A DNA stretch of 64,000 nt from Pseudomonas botevensis. GTDB taxonomy: Bacteria; Pseudomonadota; Gammaproteobacteria; Pseudomonadales; Pseudomonadaceae. Where the stretch lies: the NCBI RefSeq assembly GCF_019145475.1, contig NZ_JAHTKI010000007.1:124001-188000 (forward strand), written 5' to 3'. This document shows positions 27,026-36,188 of this stretch, piece after piece. Made by a program: the position numbers and the translations under genes. The notes beneath the pieces are model-generated. The model was not told the DNA's origin and did not search any database. It worked only from the letters and a program-made list of their open reading frames with translations. The first letter of the stretch is position 1. Every line of letters begins with the position of its first letter.

Positions 27026-30000
27026 ATGACCGACAACAATCCCGCCGGACAAGCACCACAAGCCGCCGACCCTGACAAGCGGCCCGAGAACGACTCGAAC
27101 GAGTTGATCGCCACCCGGCGCCACCAGCTCAAAAAAGATCAGGCCAGAATTGCCGGGCAGTTGCCTGAAGGCAGCAGCGATATATGGGGTCTGGCGCTTT
27201 CCGGGGGCGGTATCCGCAGCGCGACTTTCAGCCTTGGCCTGCTGCGTGGACTTGCGAAAAAGAAATTGCTCAACCGCTTCGACGTCCTGTCGACAGTCTC
27301 CGGCGGCGGTTATATCGGCAGCCTGCTCGGCCGGCTCTATGATCGTGAGCGCCCGGATGCGCAGCAGATCGCCAAGGCATCGACCGCACCGGGCGCCACC
27401 GCCTCCGCGCCGAGCGCCAAGCCGTCTGCAAGTGCCGCCGCCGATCGAGTGGAAGACGCCATGGCCAACGCCGAGAACACCTGGTTCGGCTGGTGGTTGC
27501 GCTCCAACGGTCGCTACCTGGCCCCCGCAGGATTTTCGGACCGCTTGTTTGCCATCACCCTCTACCTGCGCAGCCTCCTGGCATTGCACTTTGAATTCGG
27601 ACTGCTTGCCGTACTCGCAGGCTGCGTGCTGGCGGCGCTGGATCTTGGTGCATGGCAGATCCTCGCAGCCGCCGGTTTTCAGCCAGACACACCAGAGCTG
27701 TTCCATTGGCTGCTGTTCCTCAAACAATGGCTGCCAACTGCCTGGCTGCTACTGACGGTCATTTTGCCAATCGCCCTGCATCTGGTGTTCACGTATTGGG
27801 ACACCCAATGGGTCGGCAGGCGGTTTGCCGGGTACTGCCTCGGCAAGGCAGTCATCTGCGTAATTCTGCTGGCGGCTGCAGCGAAAGTCGGGGCTTTGGC
27901 GCCGCCACCCGTAGCCAGGTCAGACACGGTGACGCTGGCCAATCTGCTGCCTGGGGTGGCGGCGCTGGTCGTACTGCTGCTGACCACTTCAGCAATCCAT
28001 GCCGGCCTCGGCTGGCTCTACATGGTCGGCAAGAACGCGAAACTGGTCGCCCGGGGTGAGCCCGAGAAAGATGCTCTGTCGGAGATGCGCAACCAACTGA
28101 CGCGCCAGCTGATGTGGTTCGTCGGGCTCACCCTGCTTGTTCTGGCACTGGGTATCGCCGAGCGTCTTGCCTGGCTGCTGGCATTCCAGACACAGGTATT
28201 CGAGACGCTTGACCTCGGCATACTGCTGGCTGTCGTCTCCGGAGTCGCCCAAGCGCTGATGCTGAGCCTGAGGTCGGCCAAGGGTCGAACTCAGCAGCCC
28301 GACAATCCCGCCAACCGCATCGTGCCTCACCTTCTTCAACTGACCGGCTACCTGCTCGCAGGCGCGCTGTTCGTCTGGTGGGTATCGCTGGTCTTGAAAA
28401 TCAGCTTCGAGCCGGTGTTCCCCACTCTCATAAAATCCGACGGCACAGTCGTCGACGTGATCCTGCCGTTGTTCGACAAAGGCTGGCAGGCGTTGGCTTG
28501 CATCTTCGTGCCCACAGCGCTCTATGTGGCGGCCACCGGGTCCAATCTGGGTTTCCTCAACCTGTCTTCCTTGCATACGTTCTACAAGGCACGGCTGGTA
28601 CGCAGCTATCTGGGGGCGACCAACAATTGGCGCTTCAGTGGCGCCGGCGCGAACTCGCCGCTGGCAACGATCGAAGCCCATGAACTGACGACCAGCAAGG
28701 TTCGCAATGTCGGCAAGGTCGCGCCTGGAGATGACGTCGCGCTCGCCGATTACCAGCCGCACCTGGCGGGCGGCCCGGTTCATATCATCAACACGTGCGT
28801 CAATCAGACGGCCGATCCCAAGGGTCGATTGTTCAATCAGGATCGTAAAGGTTTGCTGCTGAGCGTGCGGGCCGGTGGCGACTCGCGCCTGAGCCAGGAA
28901 GGTTGGCGCAGTGAGTTCCAGGGGATCGGCAAACTGAGCGTGGGCGGCTGGATGGCGATCTCCGGTGCGGCAGCCGCGCCCGGCCTTGGCGCCCGCACGC
29001 AACGTGGACTGGCGGCGCTGCTGACCTTCGCCGGCGTGCGACTGGGGTACTGGCTTTCCCGTGACGAGCGAGGCGGACCGGATGCTACGTGCTCCCTCCC
29101 AGGGCGGGTGCTGGCCGGCATGACCAGCAAATCGAAGGCACTGTTGCGCGAGCTGTCCGCGACGTTCGGGGCCGGCCCCAAAGACAATTGGTACATCAGC
29201 GATGGCGGATTCTTCGAGAACACCGGCGTCTACCCTCTGCTGCTCGAGCGTGCCCGCGTGATCGTGCTGGCCGACTGCGGCGCCGATCCCGGCTACTCGT
29301 TCGAGGACGTCGAGAACCTGGTGCGCAAGGCTCGCATCGATCTGGGTATCACCATCACCTTCCGCCAGCCCGTGGCCCTGGCCACGCTCGAATGGGCAAT
29401 CCCTGAAGCACCGGCTGAAGAATGGTGCCAAAGCCTCAGCTACTTCGGCTCGCTGCAGGATCTTGCGAAAGATGACAACGAGAGTTGCCTGGCACTGGCC
29501 ACGGTTCACTATCCGGACGACGTACCGGACTCGGAACCGGCAATCCTCATTCTGGTGAAACCCAATACGTTCAGGTCGGTTTCGATGGACGTGGCGAACT
29601 ACAAGCGCCAGAACCCTCTGTTCCCGCAGGAGCCCACCGGCGATCAGTTCTTCAGCGAGAGCCAGTGGGAGTCTTACTTTTCGCTGGGCACGGACCTGGG
29701 CGAGCTGCTCTGCGACACCCTGATCGGCCAACTCAGGATGCACCTCGACTCGCTGTTCGAGGAGCCCTCTGCAACAGCGCCTTCCTTGCCTGAAGCGGGC
29801 GATACCACAACGCTCGGCAAGCCTGTCGTTGTCCGCGTATCGAGAAGTGTCTGGGGGCGGCAGGTGGGTGCCGTGGGAGCAACTCTGGGGGCCGGGGCCG
29901 TTTTGTCACTGGGCGTGGCCGCGTGGCAATCCTTCGAGTCATACCGCACGGCGTTGAGCTCGCGGACGACTGGCGAGCGCACCGCTCTGCTGGAAATATC

Positions 30001-30952
30001 GAAACTGTGGGAAAAGCTGCCACCGGGAACACCGTCAGCCGATCCCGAAGGTGCCGCCAATCGACTTGCCGTAGCGCTGCTGCGCGCTGGAGATTCCTAT
30101 TGCATGAAGGGTGAGGCCGGTTGGCTGATGAACTCCGACTTCGGCATGCGGGTGATTGCGGATGCCGCCAATTCTTGCGCAGCGCTCAAGGCAGACATGG
30201 GACGTGCCTGTCAGGTGCTGGTGGAAGCCAGAACCGGCCTCGTATCAATGTCTGCAGGGGCGTGCCTGGTGAAAACATCATCGCCTTCGCCAGCGGTCTA
30301 TTGGGGCTACGACTACAGCGCGAGCGGAGCCTGGAATACGCTGCACCCATGCTCCACGCAGCGCGAAGCACTGGTTGAACAATACGAGAACCTGTCTGAA
30401 AGCTACTCGATCAACGCCAGGGATGCGCGCAAGCGCAATGAACTGGAGGGCCTTCAGGAGGCATGTCCCAAACCCGCGAAGTCCCAGCCCCCTGCGACCC
30501 GGGCGCCAGCCTCCGTCAACCCTGAACCGCAACCCCTTGCTCGCGAACTGGACAATCCGGTCTGCAAAGGCAATACGATCTACATGCAGATCTATGGCCC
30601 GGAGATGCGTGACCAGGTGCGTGCATTCAGAACGTGGTGGCACACCAACTGGCACGCCAGCGTACCGCCCATCGAGGATGTCGTCGCTACCGCCTTCCGC
30701 GCGGCCCGTCCGGCGCCAAAAGAGGTGCAAAAAACCACCTTGCGCTACCACGACGACCAGGGAAGAAGCTGCGCTGACGCTATTGTCGACGCGGTGAACA
30801 CCGAGGTATCCGGCGCCGACTGGAAAAGCGAGCCTCTCTCCCCTGCTTTCGTTGGCGCCAAGGGGGTCATAGAGGTCTGGTTCAGCAAGGGTGACAAGGT
30901 CAGCGAGGCACTGTTCAAAAGCGGCGCCAAGGCGAGCGGAAAATCCCCGTAA
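27026..30952 (+). CDS. Polytopic patatin-like phospholipase, 1308 residues
   Basis: Patatin catalytic residues are split by a membrane domain. Residues 59-65 give the oxyanion motif SGGGIRS, the nucleophile is Ser92 in LSTVSGGG, and the Asp of the dyad is Asp726 in YISDGGFFEN. Between them lie about eight predicted membrane helices (roughly 190-510), for example LLAVLAGCVLAALDLGAWQI and WLLLTVILPIALHLVF. A ninth hydrophobic segment (about 950-970, GATLGAGAVLSLGVAAW) precedes a roughly 340-residue C-terminal domain of unknown fold. The family hydrolyses acyl chains of phospholipids. The ribosome site is weak, which may keep levels low. Last gene of the leo-hydrolase block, ending inside a bidirectional hairpin. 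Confidence 0.85.
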   Translation: MTDNNPAGQAPQAADPDKRPENDSNELIATRRHQLKKDQARIAGQLPEGSSDIWGLALSGGGIRSATFSLGLLRGLAKKKLLNRFDVLSTVSGGGYIGSLLGRLYDRERPDAQQIAKASTAPGATASAPSAKPSASAAADRVEDAMANAENTWFGWWLRSNGRYLAPAGFSDRLFAITLYLRSLLALHFEFGLLAVLAGCVLAALDLGAWQILAAAGFQPDTPELFHWLLFLKQWLPTAWLLLTVILPIALHLVFTYWDTQWVGRRFAGYCLGKAVICVILLAAAAKVGALAPPPVARSDTVTLANLLPGVAALVVLLLTTSAIHAGLGWLYMVGKNAKLVARGEPEKDALSEMRNQLTRQLMWFVGLTLLVLALGIAERLAWLLAFQTQVFETLDLGILLAVVSGVAQALMLSLRSAKGRTQQPDNPANRIVPHLLQLTGYLLAGALFVWWVSLVLKISFEPVFPTLIKSDGTVVDVILPLFDKGWQALACIFVPTALYVAATGSNLGFLNLSSLHTFYKARLVRSYLGATNNWRFSGAGANSPLATIEAHELTTSKVRNVGKVAPGDDVALADYQPHLAGGPVHIINTCVNQTADPKGRLFNQDRKGLLLSVRAGGDSRLSQEGWRSEFQGIGKLSVGGWMAISGAAAAPGLGARTQRGLAALLTFAGVRLGYWLSRDERGGPDATCSLPGRVLAGMTSKSKALLRELSATFGAGPKDNWYISDGGFFENTGVYPLLLERARVIVLADCGADPGYSFEDVENLVRKARIDLGITITFRQPVALATLEWAIPEAPAEEWCQSLSYFGSLQDLAKDDNESCLALATVHYPDDVPDSEPAILILVKPNTFRSVSMDVANYKRQNPLFPQEPTGDQFFSESQWESYFSLGTDLGELLCDTLIGQLRMHLDSLFEEPSATAPSLPEAGDTTTLGKPVVVRVSRSVWGRQVGAVGATLGAGAVLSLGVAAWQSFESYRTALSSRTTGERTALLEISKLWEKLPPGTPSADPEGAANRLAVALLRAGDSYCMKGEAGWLMNSDFGMRVIADAANSCAALKADMGRACQVLVEARTGLVSMSAGACLVKTSSPSPAVYWGYDYSASGAWNTLHPCSTQREALVEQYENLSESYSINARDARKRNELEGLQEACPKPAKSQPPATRAPASVNPEPQPLARELDNPVCKGNTIYMQIYGPEMRDQVRAFRTWWHTNWHASVPPIEDVVATAFRAARPAPKEVQKTTLRYHDDQGRSCADAIVDAVNTEVSGADWKSEPLSPAFVGAKGVIEVWFSKGDKVSEALFKSGAKASGKSP

Positions 30953-30966
30953 TTCAAGTTACGGGG
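30945..30966. terminator. Bidirectional hairpin containing both stop codons of converging genes
   Basis: CCCCGTAA, loop TTCAAG, TTACGGGG, with T-rich sequence on both outer sides (GCTTTTG on plus; GATTTTC on minus). The TAA of the patatin gene is in the left arm and the TAA of the DUF3079 gene is in the right arm. Confidence 0.8.
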
Positions 30967-31174
30967 CGCTTTTGTCGTCCGGCGTCTCCGTCACGCCAGC
31001 CGCCTCGATCCCCCAATCTCCCGGCGAATCCCAATCCTCGCCAAAAATTTCCACCGGATGCATCGTGCGGTCGGAGCCGTTGCCGCAGGCCAGGGACTTT
31101 GCCGGACAATAACGATCACAGCCCCAGCAAATGCGTTCAGGATGGCTGGGGTTGGCAGGAAAGGGTTTGGCCAT
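30959..31174 (-). CDS. DUF3079 family small cysteine-rich protein
   Basis: 71 residues with the conserved run HPERICWGCDRYCPAKSLAC and then GNGSDRT, HPVEIFGEDW. Four cysteines close together suggest a metal or Fe-S site. Function unknown. ATG at 31174 with GGAG upstream. It converges on the patatin gene and is divergent from the ftr iron-uptake operon. Confidence 0.85.
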   Translation of the reverse strand: MAKPFPANPSHPERICWGCDRYCPAKSLACGNGSDRTMHPVEIFGEDWDSPGDWGIEAAGVTETPDDKSAP

Positions 31175-31301
31175 GCCGTTCTCCGATCATTGAGAGGCGT
31201 GAACCCAACCTACAACCTGCGCAGAAAACCGGCCTTGATGCATATCAAGAACCGCTCCGCGCAACGACGGGCCACGACCTCGTTTTTAAATCCTCAAACT
31301 T

Positions 31302-31320
31302 GATAACAATCATTATTGTT
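31302..31320. promoter_or_regulatory. Fur-like site upstream of ftrABCD
   Basis: GATAACAATCATTATTGTT, an AT-rich imperfect palindrome (AACAAT-N4-ATTGTT) resembling stacked Fur hexamers, 55 bases before the first iron-transport gene. It fits iron-repressed expression. Confidence 0.6.
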
Positions 31321-31374
31321 CGCAGCGAAGCTTTCTAGACTCGGGTTCCCAACCTCAGTGCTCAGGAAGAAACC

Positions 31375-31905
31375 ATGCGTAGCCCGTTTTCGCTGTCACT
31401 CGCCCTGCTCCTGCTGACGCCGCTGGCGCAGGCCAAGGAATACCCGATCGGCTCGCCACAGATGTGTGCGGGACTGGAGGTCGGAGCGGTGTATTTACAG
31501 CCGATCGAGATGGAACCTGCCGGGATGATGCGTGCCACCGCCGATTCCGATGTGCATCTGGAAGCCGATATTCGTGCCACCGCTGACAATCGCAATGGCT
31601 TTCAGGAAGGCAGTTTCGTGCCTTACCTCAATGTGTCCTTCCACCTGAAAAAACAGGGCAGCGAAGCGGAAATCAAGGGTGACTTCCACGCGATGGTCGC
31701 CAATGACGGGCCGCACTACGGGGATAACGTCAAGCTGCTCGGCCCCGGTAAGTATCAACTGACCTTCACCCTCCTGCCGCCCGCCGGCCATGCGTCCCTG
31801 GGCCGCCACACCGACAAGGAAACCGGCGTCGCACCGTGGTTCGAGCGCTGCGAATTGCACTACGAATTCGTCTACGCGGGCATCGGCAAAAAAGGCGGCT
31901 ATTGA
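31375..31905 (+). CDS. ftrA: Periplasmic iron-binding protein, P19/FtrA family
   Basis: 176 residues with a Sec signal peptide (SLALLLLTPLAQA). Metal-ligand residues typical of P19/FetP/Tp34 proteins are visible: LQPIEMEPAGMM, DSDVHLEADIRA and NDGPHYGDNV. In the family it binds copper and iron in the periplasm and feeds ferrous iron to the FTR1 permease. First gene of a four-gene set matching FtrABCD of Bordetella and Brucella, behind a Fur-like site. AGGAAG precedes the ATG. Stop and next start are directly adjacent. Confidence 0.88.
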   Translation: MRSPFSLSLALLLLTPLAQAKEYPIGSPQMCAGLEVGAVYLQPIEMEPAGMMRATADSDVHLEADIRATADNRNGFQEGSFVPYLNVSFHLKKQGSEAEIKGDFHAMVANDGPHYGDNVKLLGPGKYQLTFTLLPPAGHASLGRHTDKETGVAPWFERCELHYEFVYAGIGKKGGY

Positions 31906-32226
31906 ATGAAGTCCTGGCTGCTGCTTGCCGCTGCGCTGACGCCGCTTTCGGCCCGCGCAGAACTACCCAGCTATGAACTCAGCCTGAACGATGGCCACTT
32001 CACCCCGGCCGTGCTGGAGGTACAGGCCGGCCAGCGTTTCAAGATCATCCTGAAAAACGTCGGCCAAGGCCCGGCCGAATTCGAAAGTACACCGTTGCGG
32101 GTGGAGAAAGTCCTGTCGCCGGGAGTGACCACGTTCGTGGTCATCCACCCGCTCAAACCCGGGCACTACCCGTTCTTCGACGAGTTCAATCCGCAACTGC
32201 CCGAGGGCGGGATCCTGGCGCAATAG
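31906..32226 (+). CDS. ftrB: Periplasmic cupredoxin of the ferrous iron importer (FtrB-like)
   Basis: 106 residues with a short signal peptide (LLLAAALTPLSARA). Cupredoxin-like fold: YELSLNDGHFTPAVLEVQAG, FKIILKNVGQGPAEFES, and a C-terminal GHYPFFDEFN in place of the classical Cys-loop, as in EfeO N-domains and FtrB. It probably oxidises ferrous iron for the ferric permease. The ATG follows the ftrA stop without a gap. Confidence 0.82.
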   Translation: MKSWLLLAAALTPLSARAELPSYELSLNDGHFTPAVLEVQAGQRFKIILKNVGQGPAEFESTPLRVEKVLSPGVTTFVVIHPLKPGHYPFFDEFNPQLPEGGILAQ

Positions 32227-32248
32227 TCCGCTCACGCAGGGAGGTTCC

Positions 32249-33103
32249 ATGAATCAATCGATGTTCATCGTCTGGCGCGAAAGCGTCGAGGCCCTGTTGG
32301 TGATCGGCATTCTCCAGGCCTGGATCAGCCAGCAAGGTCAGGACCGGCGTCTGGTCAAATACCTGTGGGCCGGTGTAGTACTGGGGCTGATGCTTTCCGG
32401 GTTGCTCGCGGTGCTGATTCTGTTTGCCGGCGACGCCATGAGCGGATCGGCCAGTGAATGGTTCCAGGCCGCGCTCGCGCTGGTTGCCAGCCTGTTGATC
32501 GTGCAAATGGTCGGCTGGATGCACCGTCACGGACGTACCCTCAAACAGGATCTGCAACGCCACGCCGACAGCCAGCTGGCCCGTCAGGGCGGCGTGGGAC
32601 TGTTGGTGCTGGCCATGCTCGCGGTCAGCCGTGAGGGCAGCGAAACCGTGGTGTTCCTCTACGGCGCCGGTGCGCAACTGCGAGGTACTCAGCTCGGTTG
32701 GTTTGCCCTTGGCGGGGCGTTGGGGCTGGTGCTATCGGCACTGACCGTGACCCTGCTGCACAGCAGTCGACGGTTGATTTCCTGGCAACGATTCTTTGCC
32801 CTCAGCGAAGCGATCCTGCTTCTGCTCGGTGCGGCGTTGCTGGTCAGCGCCGTCGAGCGAATCGGCGGCCAAGTGCTCGCCATGGATTTGCCCGAAGTGG
32901 TCTACAGCAGCGTCGGCGCAGCACTTTGGGACAGCAGCGCCTTGCTCAGCGACAGCCATGGCCTGGGTGGTTTTCTCGCCGGTTTCGCCGGTTATCGAGC
33001 AACGCCCAGCGCCCTGACCTTGCTGGTGTGGATCGGTTACTGGCTGGTCGTGGTCGGCTGGCTACGGCAACGGCCAGTAGAAAACGCCCCATGCCTGAGC
33101 TGA
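32249..33103 (+). CDS. ftrC: FTR1-family high-affinity iron permease
   Basis: 284 residues, seven predicted membrane helices. The two iron-binding REXXE motifs are intact: WRESVEALLVIG near residue 10 and AVSREGSETVVF near residue 130. GGGAGG-type ribosome site (CAGGGAGGTTCC) before the ATG. It overlaps ftrD by 13 bases. In this family it moves iron across the inner membrane with the cupredoxin and P19 partners. Confidence 0.9.
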   Translation: MNQSMFIVWRESVEALLVIGILQAWISQQGQDRRLVKYLWAGVVLGLMLSGLLAVLILFAGDAMSGSASEWFQAALALVASLLIVQMVGWMHRHGRTLKQDLQRHADSQLARQGGVGLLVLAMLAVSREGSETVVFLYGAGAQLRGTQLGWFALGGALGLVLSALTVTLLHSSRRLISWQRFFALSEAILLLLGAALLVSAVERIGGQVLAMDLPEVVYSSVGAALWDSSALLSDSHGLGGFLAGFAGYRATPSALTLLVWIGYWLVVVGWLRQRPVENAPCLS

Positions 33104-34449
33104 ATCGCTGGCTTCAACGGCTCGGCGATGGCATGCGCCGTCACGCCCGCGCCATTCGTGCCGTGCAATGGATCGTCGTGCTGTTTTACGCATTGCTGCT
33201 GGTGGTTCCGGCGTTGCTGCCGCTGCCGGACAGTCAAGCGCGGCTCCTCGGCAACCTGACCCTGCTCGCGCAGTTCCTGTTCTGGGGGATCTGGTGGCCG
33301 TTCGTGCTGCTGTCGATCGTGCTGTTCGGCCGACTCTGGTGCGGCGTGTTGTGCCCGGAAGGCTCGCTCAGCGAATGGGCCAGCCAGTACGGCAAGGGCA
33401 TGGGAGTGCCGCGCTGGTTGCGCTGGGGCGGTTGGCCGACCCTGGCGTTCTGCCTGACAACCCTCTACGGCCAATTGATCAGCGTCTACGACTACGCCCA
33501 GGCAACGCTGCTGATTCTCGGCGGCTCGACCGTCGCGGCGGTGGTCATCGGATTGTTGTTCGCCCGGGGCAAACGGGTTTGGTGCCGCTATCTTTGCCCG
33601 GTCAGCGGGGTCTTCGCCCTGCTCGCCCGACTGGCGCCGGTGCATTTTCGCGTCGATGAACAACGCTGGGTGGAAAACACCGCCGCGCGCCTGCCACCGC
33701 CCAACTGCGCGCCGCTGCTCGACATCCGTCGCCTGCAAGGCGCCAGTGACTGCCATGCCTGTGGGCGGTGCAGCGGCCAACGCGGCGCCGTGCGACTGAT
33801 CGCCCGCTCCGGCAATCAGGAAATCCTCCAGGCGACGTCGCGCACGCTCTCCCCCTGGGATGTGCGGCTGCTGCTGTTCGGGGTGATTGGCCTGGCGATG
33901 GGTGCGTTTCAATGGACGGTCAGCCCCTGGTTCATCGCCCTCAAGCAAACCCTCGCGCAATGGCTGGTCGAACATGACCAGTTGTGGGCGCTGGAAGACA
34001 ACGCGCCGTGGTGGCTGCTGACCCATTACCCGCAGGTCAACGACAGTTTCAGTTGGCTCGACGGTTTCAGCATCGTCGTTTATCTGGGATTGAGTTCGCT
34101 GCTGCTTGGCACGGCGCTGATGGGTGTCCTGCGCCTGACGACTGATCGTGACCTGTATCGGCCTCTGGCACTGACCCTCACGCCCCTCGGGGGTGCCGGC
34201 CTGTTTCTCGGTCTGTCGGCAACCACGGTGAAATTGCTGCGCTATGAAGGTCTGCTGCTCGACTGGGTACAACCGGCCAGAACCGGCCTGTTGATTGCGG
34301 CGATGGGCTGGAGTCTGCTGCTCGGCTGGCAACGCCTGAGCCGCGAACGCCTGTCGCGGCCCAAACGAATAGCCGGCGCTGCCGGCCTGTTGCTCGCCAA
34401 TGGCTTGATCGGGTTTGGCTGGTGGTTGCAATTCTGGGGCTGGGCCTGA
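33091..34449 (+). CDS. ftrD: Membrane polyferredoxin of the iron importer (FtrD/NapH-like)
   Basis: 452 residues, multiple membrane helices. Cys motifs CGVLCPEGSLSEW and CRYLCPVSGVF are of the NapH/RdxA type, and a further CHACGRC may hold a 4Fe-4S cluster. It probably accepts electrons released when ferrous iron is oxidised during uptake. The start inside the end of ftrC has no own ribosome site, so translational coupling is likely. A longer upstream frame on the same strand overlaps ftrC and is not real. It converges on the chemoreceptor gene. Confidence 0.82.
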   Translation: MPELNRWLQRLGDGMRRHARAIRAVQWIVVLFYALLLVVPALLPLPDSQARLLGNLTLLAQFLFWGIWWPFVLLSIVLFGRLWCGVLCPEGSLSEWASQYGKGMGVPRWLRWGGWPTLAFCLTTLYGQLISVYDYAQATLLILGGSTVAAVVIGLLFARGKRVWCRYLCPVSGVFALLARLAPVHFRVDEQRWVENTAARLPPPNCAPLLDIRRLQGASDCHACGRCSGQRGAVRLIARSGNQEILQATSRTLSPWDVRLLLFGVIGLAMGAFQWTVSPWFIALKQTLAQWLVEHDQLWALEDNAPWWLLTHYPQVNDSFSWLDGFSIVVYLGLSSLLLGTALMGVLRLTTDRDLYRPLALTLTPLGGAGLFLGLSATTVKLLRYEGLLLDWVQPARTGLLIAAMGWSLLLGWQRLSRERLSRPKRIAGAAGLLLANGLIGFGWWLQFWGWA

Positions 34450-34475
34450 GCGTCGCCACCACCTCGCCGCTTCAA

Positions 34476-36095
34476 CTAGACCTTGAAACGTGCCACGGTC
34501 TGGTGCAACGCCCCCGCCATCTGCGCCAATTCGTGGCCGGCGGTATCGGTATGCCGGGCGCCGAGCAGCACCTGATCGGACAAGTTGCGGATACCCACCA
34601 GATTGCGATCCACCTCCCGCGCGACCAGCGCCTGCTCTTCCGTGGCACTGGCGATCATCATGTTGCGTTCGTTGATCTGCGAAATCGAACGGGTGATTTC
34701 ATCCAGCGCCTCGCCCGAACGCTGCGCCACTTCCAGGGTCGCGCGCACCCGCTCGCTGCTGCTTTGCATGGCCGTGACCGCCAGGCCGGTGTCCTGGCGC
34801 ACGTTATCGATCATCTGTTCGATTTCCTCGGTGGACTCCTGCGTGCGATGCGCCAGCGCCCGCACTTCATCGGCCACCACCGCGAAACCGCGCCCGGCAT
34901 CCCCGGCCCGCGCCGCCTCGATCGCCGCATTGAGGGCCAACAGATTGGTCTGCTCGGCAATGCTGCGAATCACGTCCAGCACCTTGCTGATGTCCTGCAC
35001 CCGGCCGGCCAGTTGCTCGATACGCTGAGATGTATCGGTCACCCCGTCGGCCAGTTCGCCAATCGAGGCCACGGTTTCCTGGACCTGTTCACGGCCGCGT
35101 TGCGCCGTTTCCTCGGATTTTCGCGAGGCCTCGGACGTGCTGACCGCGTTGCGTGCCACTTCATCCACCGCTGCGGTCATCTGGTTCACCGCCGCAGCCG
35201 CCTGCTCGATCTCCAGCCCCTGCATTTGCAGGTTGCTGGCGGTCTGGCTGCTGACCGCGCTCAGTTCTTCGGAAGAGCTGGCGACCCGGTCAACCGAACC
35301 CGCGATGTGCTTGACCATCGCATTGAGGCTCTGCTGCATCTGCTGCATGTTGACCATCACGCTGCCGTCGGCGCTGGAGCTGACCGGCACCTCGATCGTC
35401 AGATCGCCCTGAGCGATCTGACTCAAGACCCGCGCAGCATCGTCCGGCTCGCCACCCAGCGGCCGGGTGACACTGCGGGTGACGATGACCGCCGCAGCAA
35501 CGACCAGCGCCACGCAGAACAGGAACAAGCCGAGCATGTTGCGCCGCGCATCGCTATACAGCTCCTGCGCCGACTGCTCACGGTCGGCGAAGATTTTCCC
35601 CTGCAACGCCATCAACTGATCCAGGCTGCGGTAGACCTCGGCCTCGGCCGGGACAACCTTCTGTTTCAACTGAGCCATGGCTTCGTCGGCCGCGCCCTGG
35701 CGAATCAGCGCCTGCACCTGGGTGAACGCGGCCACATAGGCTTCGCGGTTGGTTTTCAGGGCCGCATATGCGGCTTTGCCCTCAGGCAGATAGAACAACG
35801 GTTCGAGGGTTTCGAGTGCCTGGGTGATGCGTTTTTTGGTGGTGTCGATGGACTGCTGGACTGATTGATTGTCTTTGTTGATCAGTAAGTCCCGGGTGTT
35901 GCGGGCGTTATCACGGACGCCGGTGGCAATCACCATGATCGGCTCGATCTTCGGCCAATCCTGTTTGACGATCACCACCGCCTGTTCCTTGAGGGTTGCC
36001 AGATCGTGCAGCGCGTAAAACGCCAGGCTGATCAGTGCCAGTGGCGCAATTGCGAAGCCGATGACGATTCGTTGTGCAGTCGAAAATCTTGCCAT
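34476..36095 (-). CDS. Methyl-accepting chemotaxis protein
   Basis: 539 residues. First membrane helix at the N-terminus ([20 protein letters not shown]), a periplasmic helical region of about 150 residues consistent with a four-helix-bundle sensor, a second helix ([17 protein letters not shown]), HAMP, and the signalling domain with the conserved tip [20 protein letters not shown]. No C-terminal methyltransferase-binding pentapeptide is visible. ATG at 36095 with GGGAG upstream. The ligand cannot be told from sequence. It lies between the iron importer and the anaerobic reductase genes, with no proven link to either. Confidence 0.92.
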   Translation of the reverse strand: MARFSTAQRIVIGFAIAPLALISLAFYALHDLATLKEQAVVIVKQDWPKIEPIMVIATGVRDNARNTRDLLINKDNQSVQQSIDTTKKRITQALETLEPLFYLPEGKAAYAALKTNREAYVAAFTQVQALIRQGAADEAMAQLKQKVVPAEAEVYRSLDQLMALQGKIFADREQSAQELYSDARRNMLGLFLFCVALVVAAAVIVTRSVTRPLGGEPDDAARVLSQIAQGDLTIEVPVSSSADGSVMVNMQQMQQSLNAMVKHIAGSVDRVASSSEELSAVSSQTASNLQMQGLEIEQAAAAVNQMTAAVDEVARNAVSTSEASRKSEETAQRGREQVQETVASIGELADGVTDTSQRIEQLAGRVQDISKVLDVIRSIAEQTNLLALNAAIEAARAGDAGRGFAVVADEVRALAHRTQESTEEIEQMIDNVRQDTGLAVTAMQSSSERVRATLEVAQRSGEALDEITRSISQINERNMMIASATEEQALVAREVDRNLVGIRNLSDQVLLGARHTDTAGHELAQMAGALHQTVARFKV

Positions 36096-36188
36096 ATCAA
36101 ATGCTCCCTGTTTGATACCTGCCCGATGGCAGCGCATTTGAAATTCATGGAGGGTGTGTAGTTACTGAAGGTTGTTGCGCCGTCTCGG

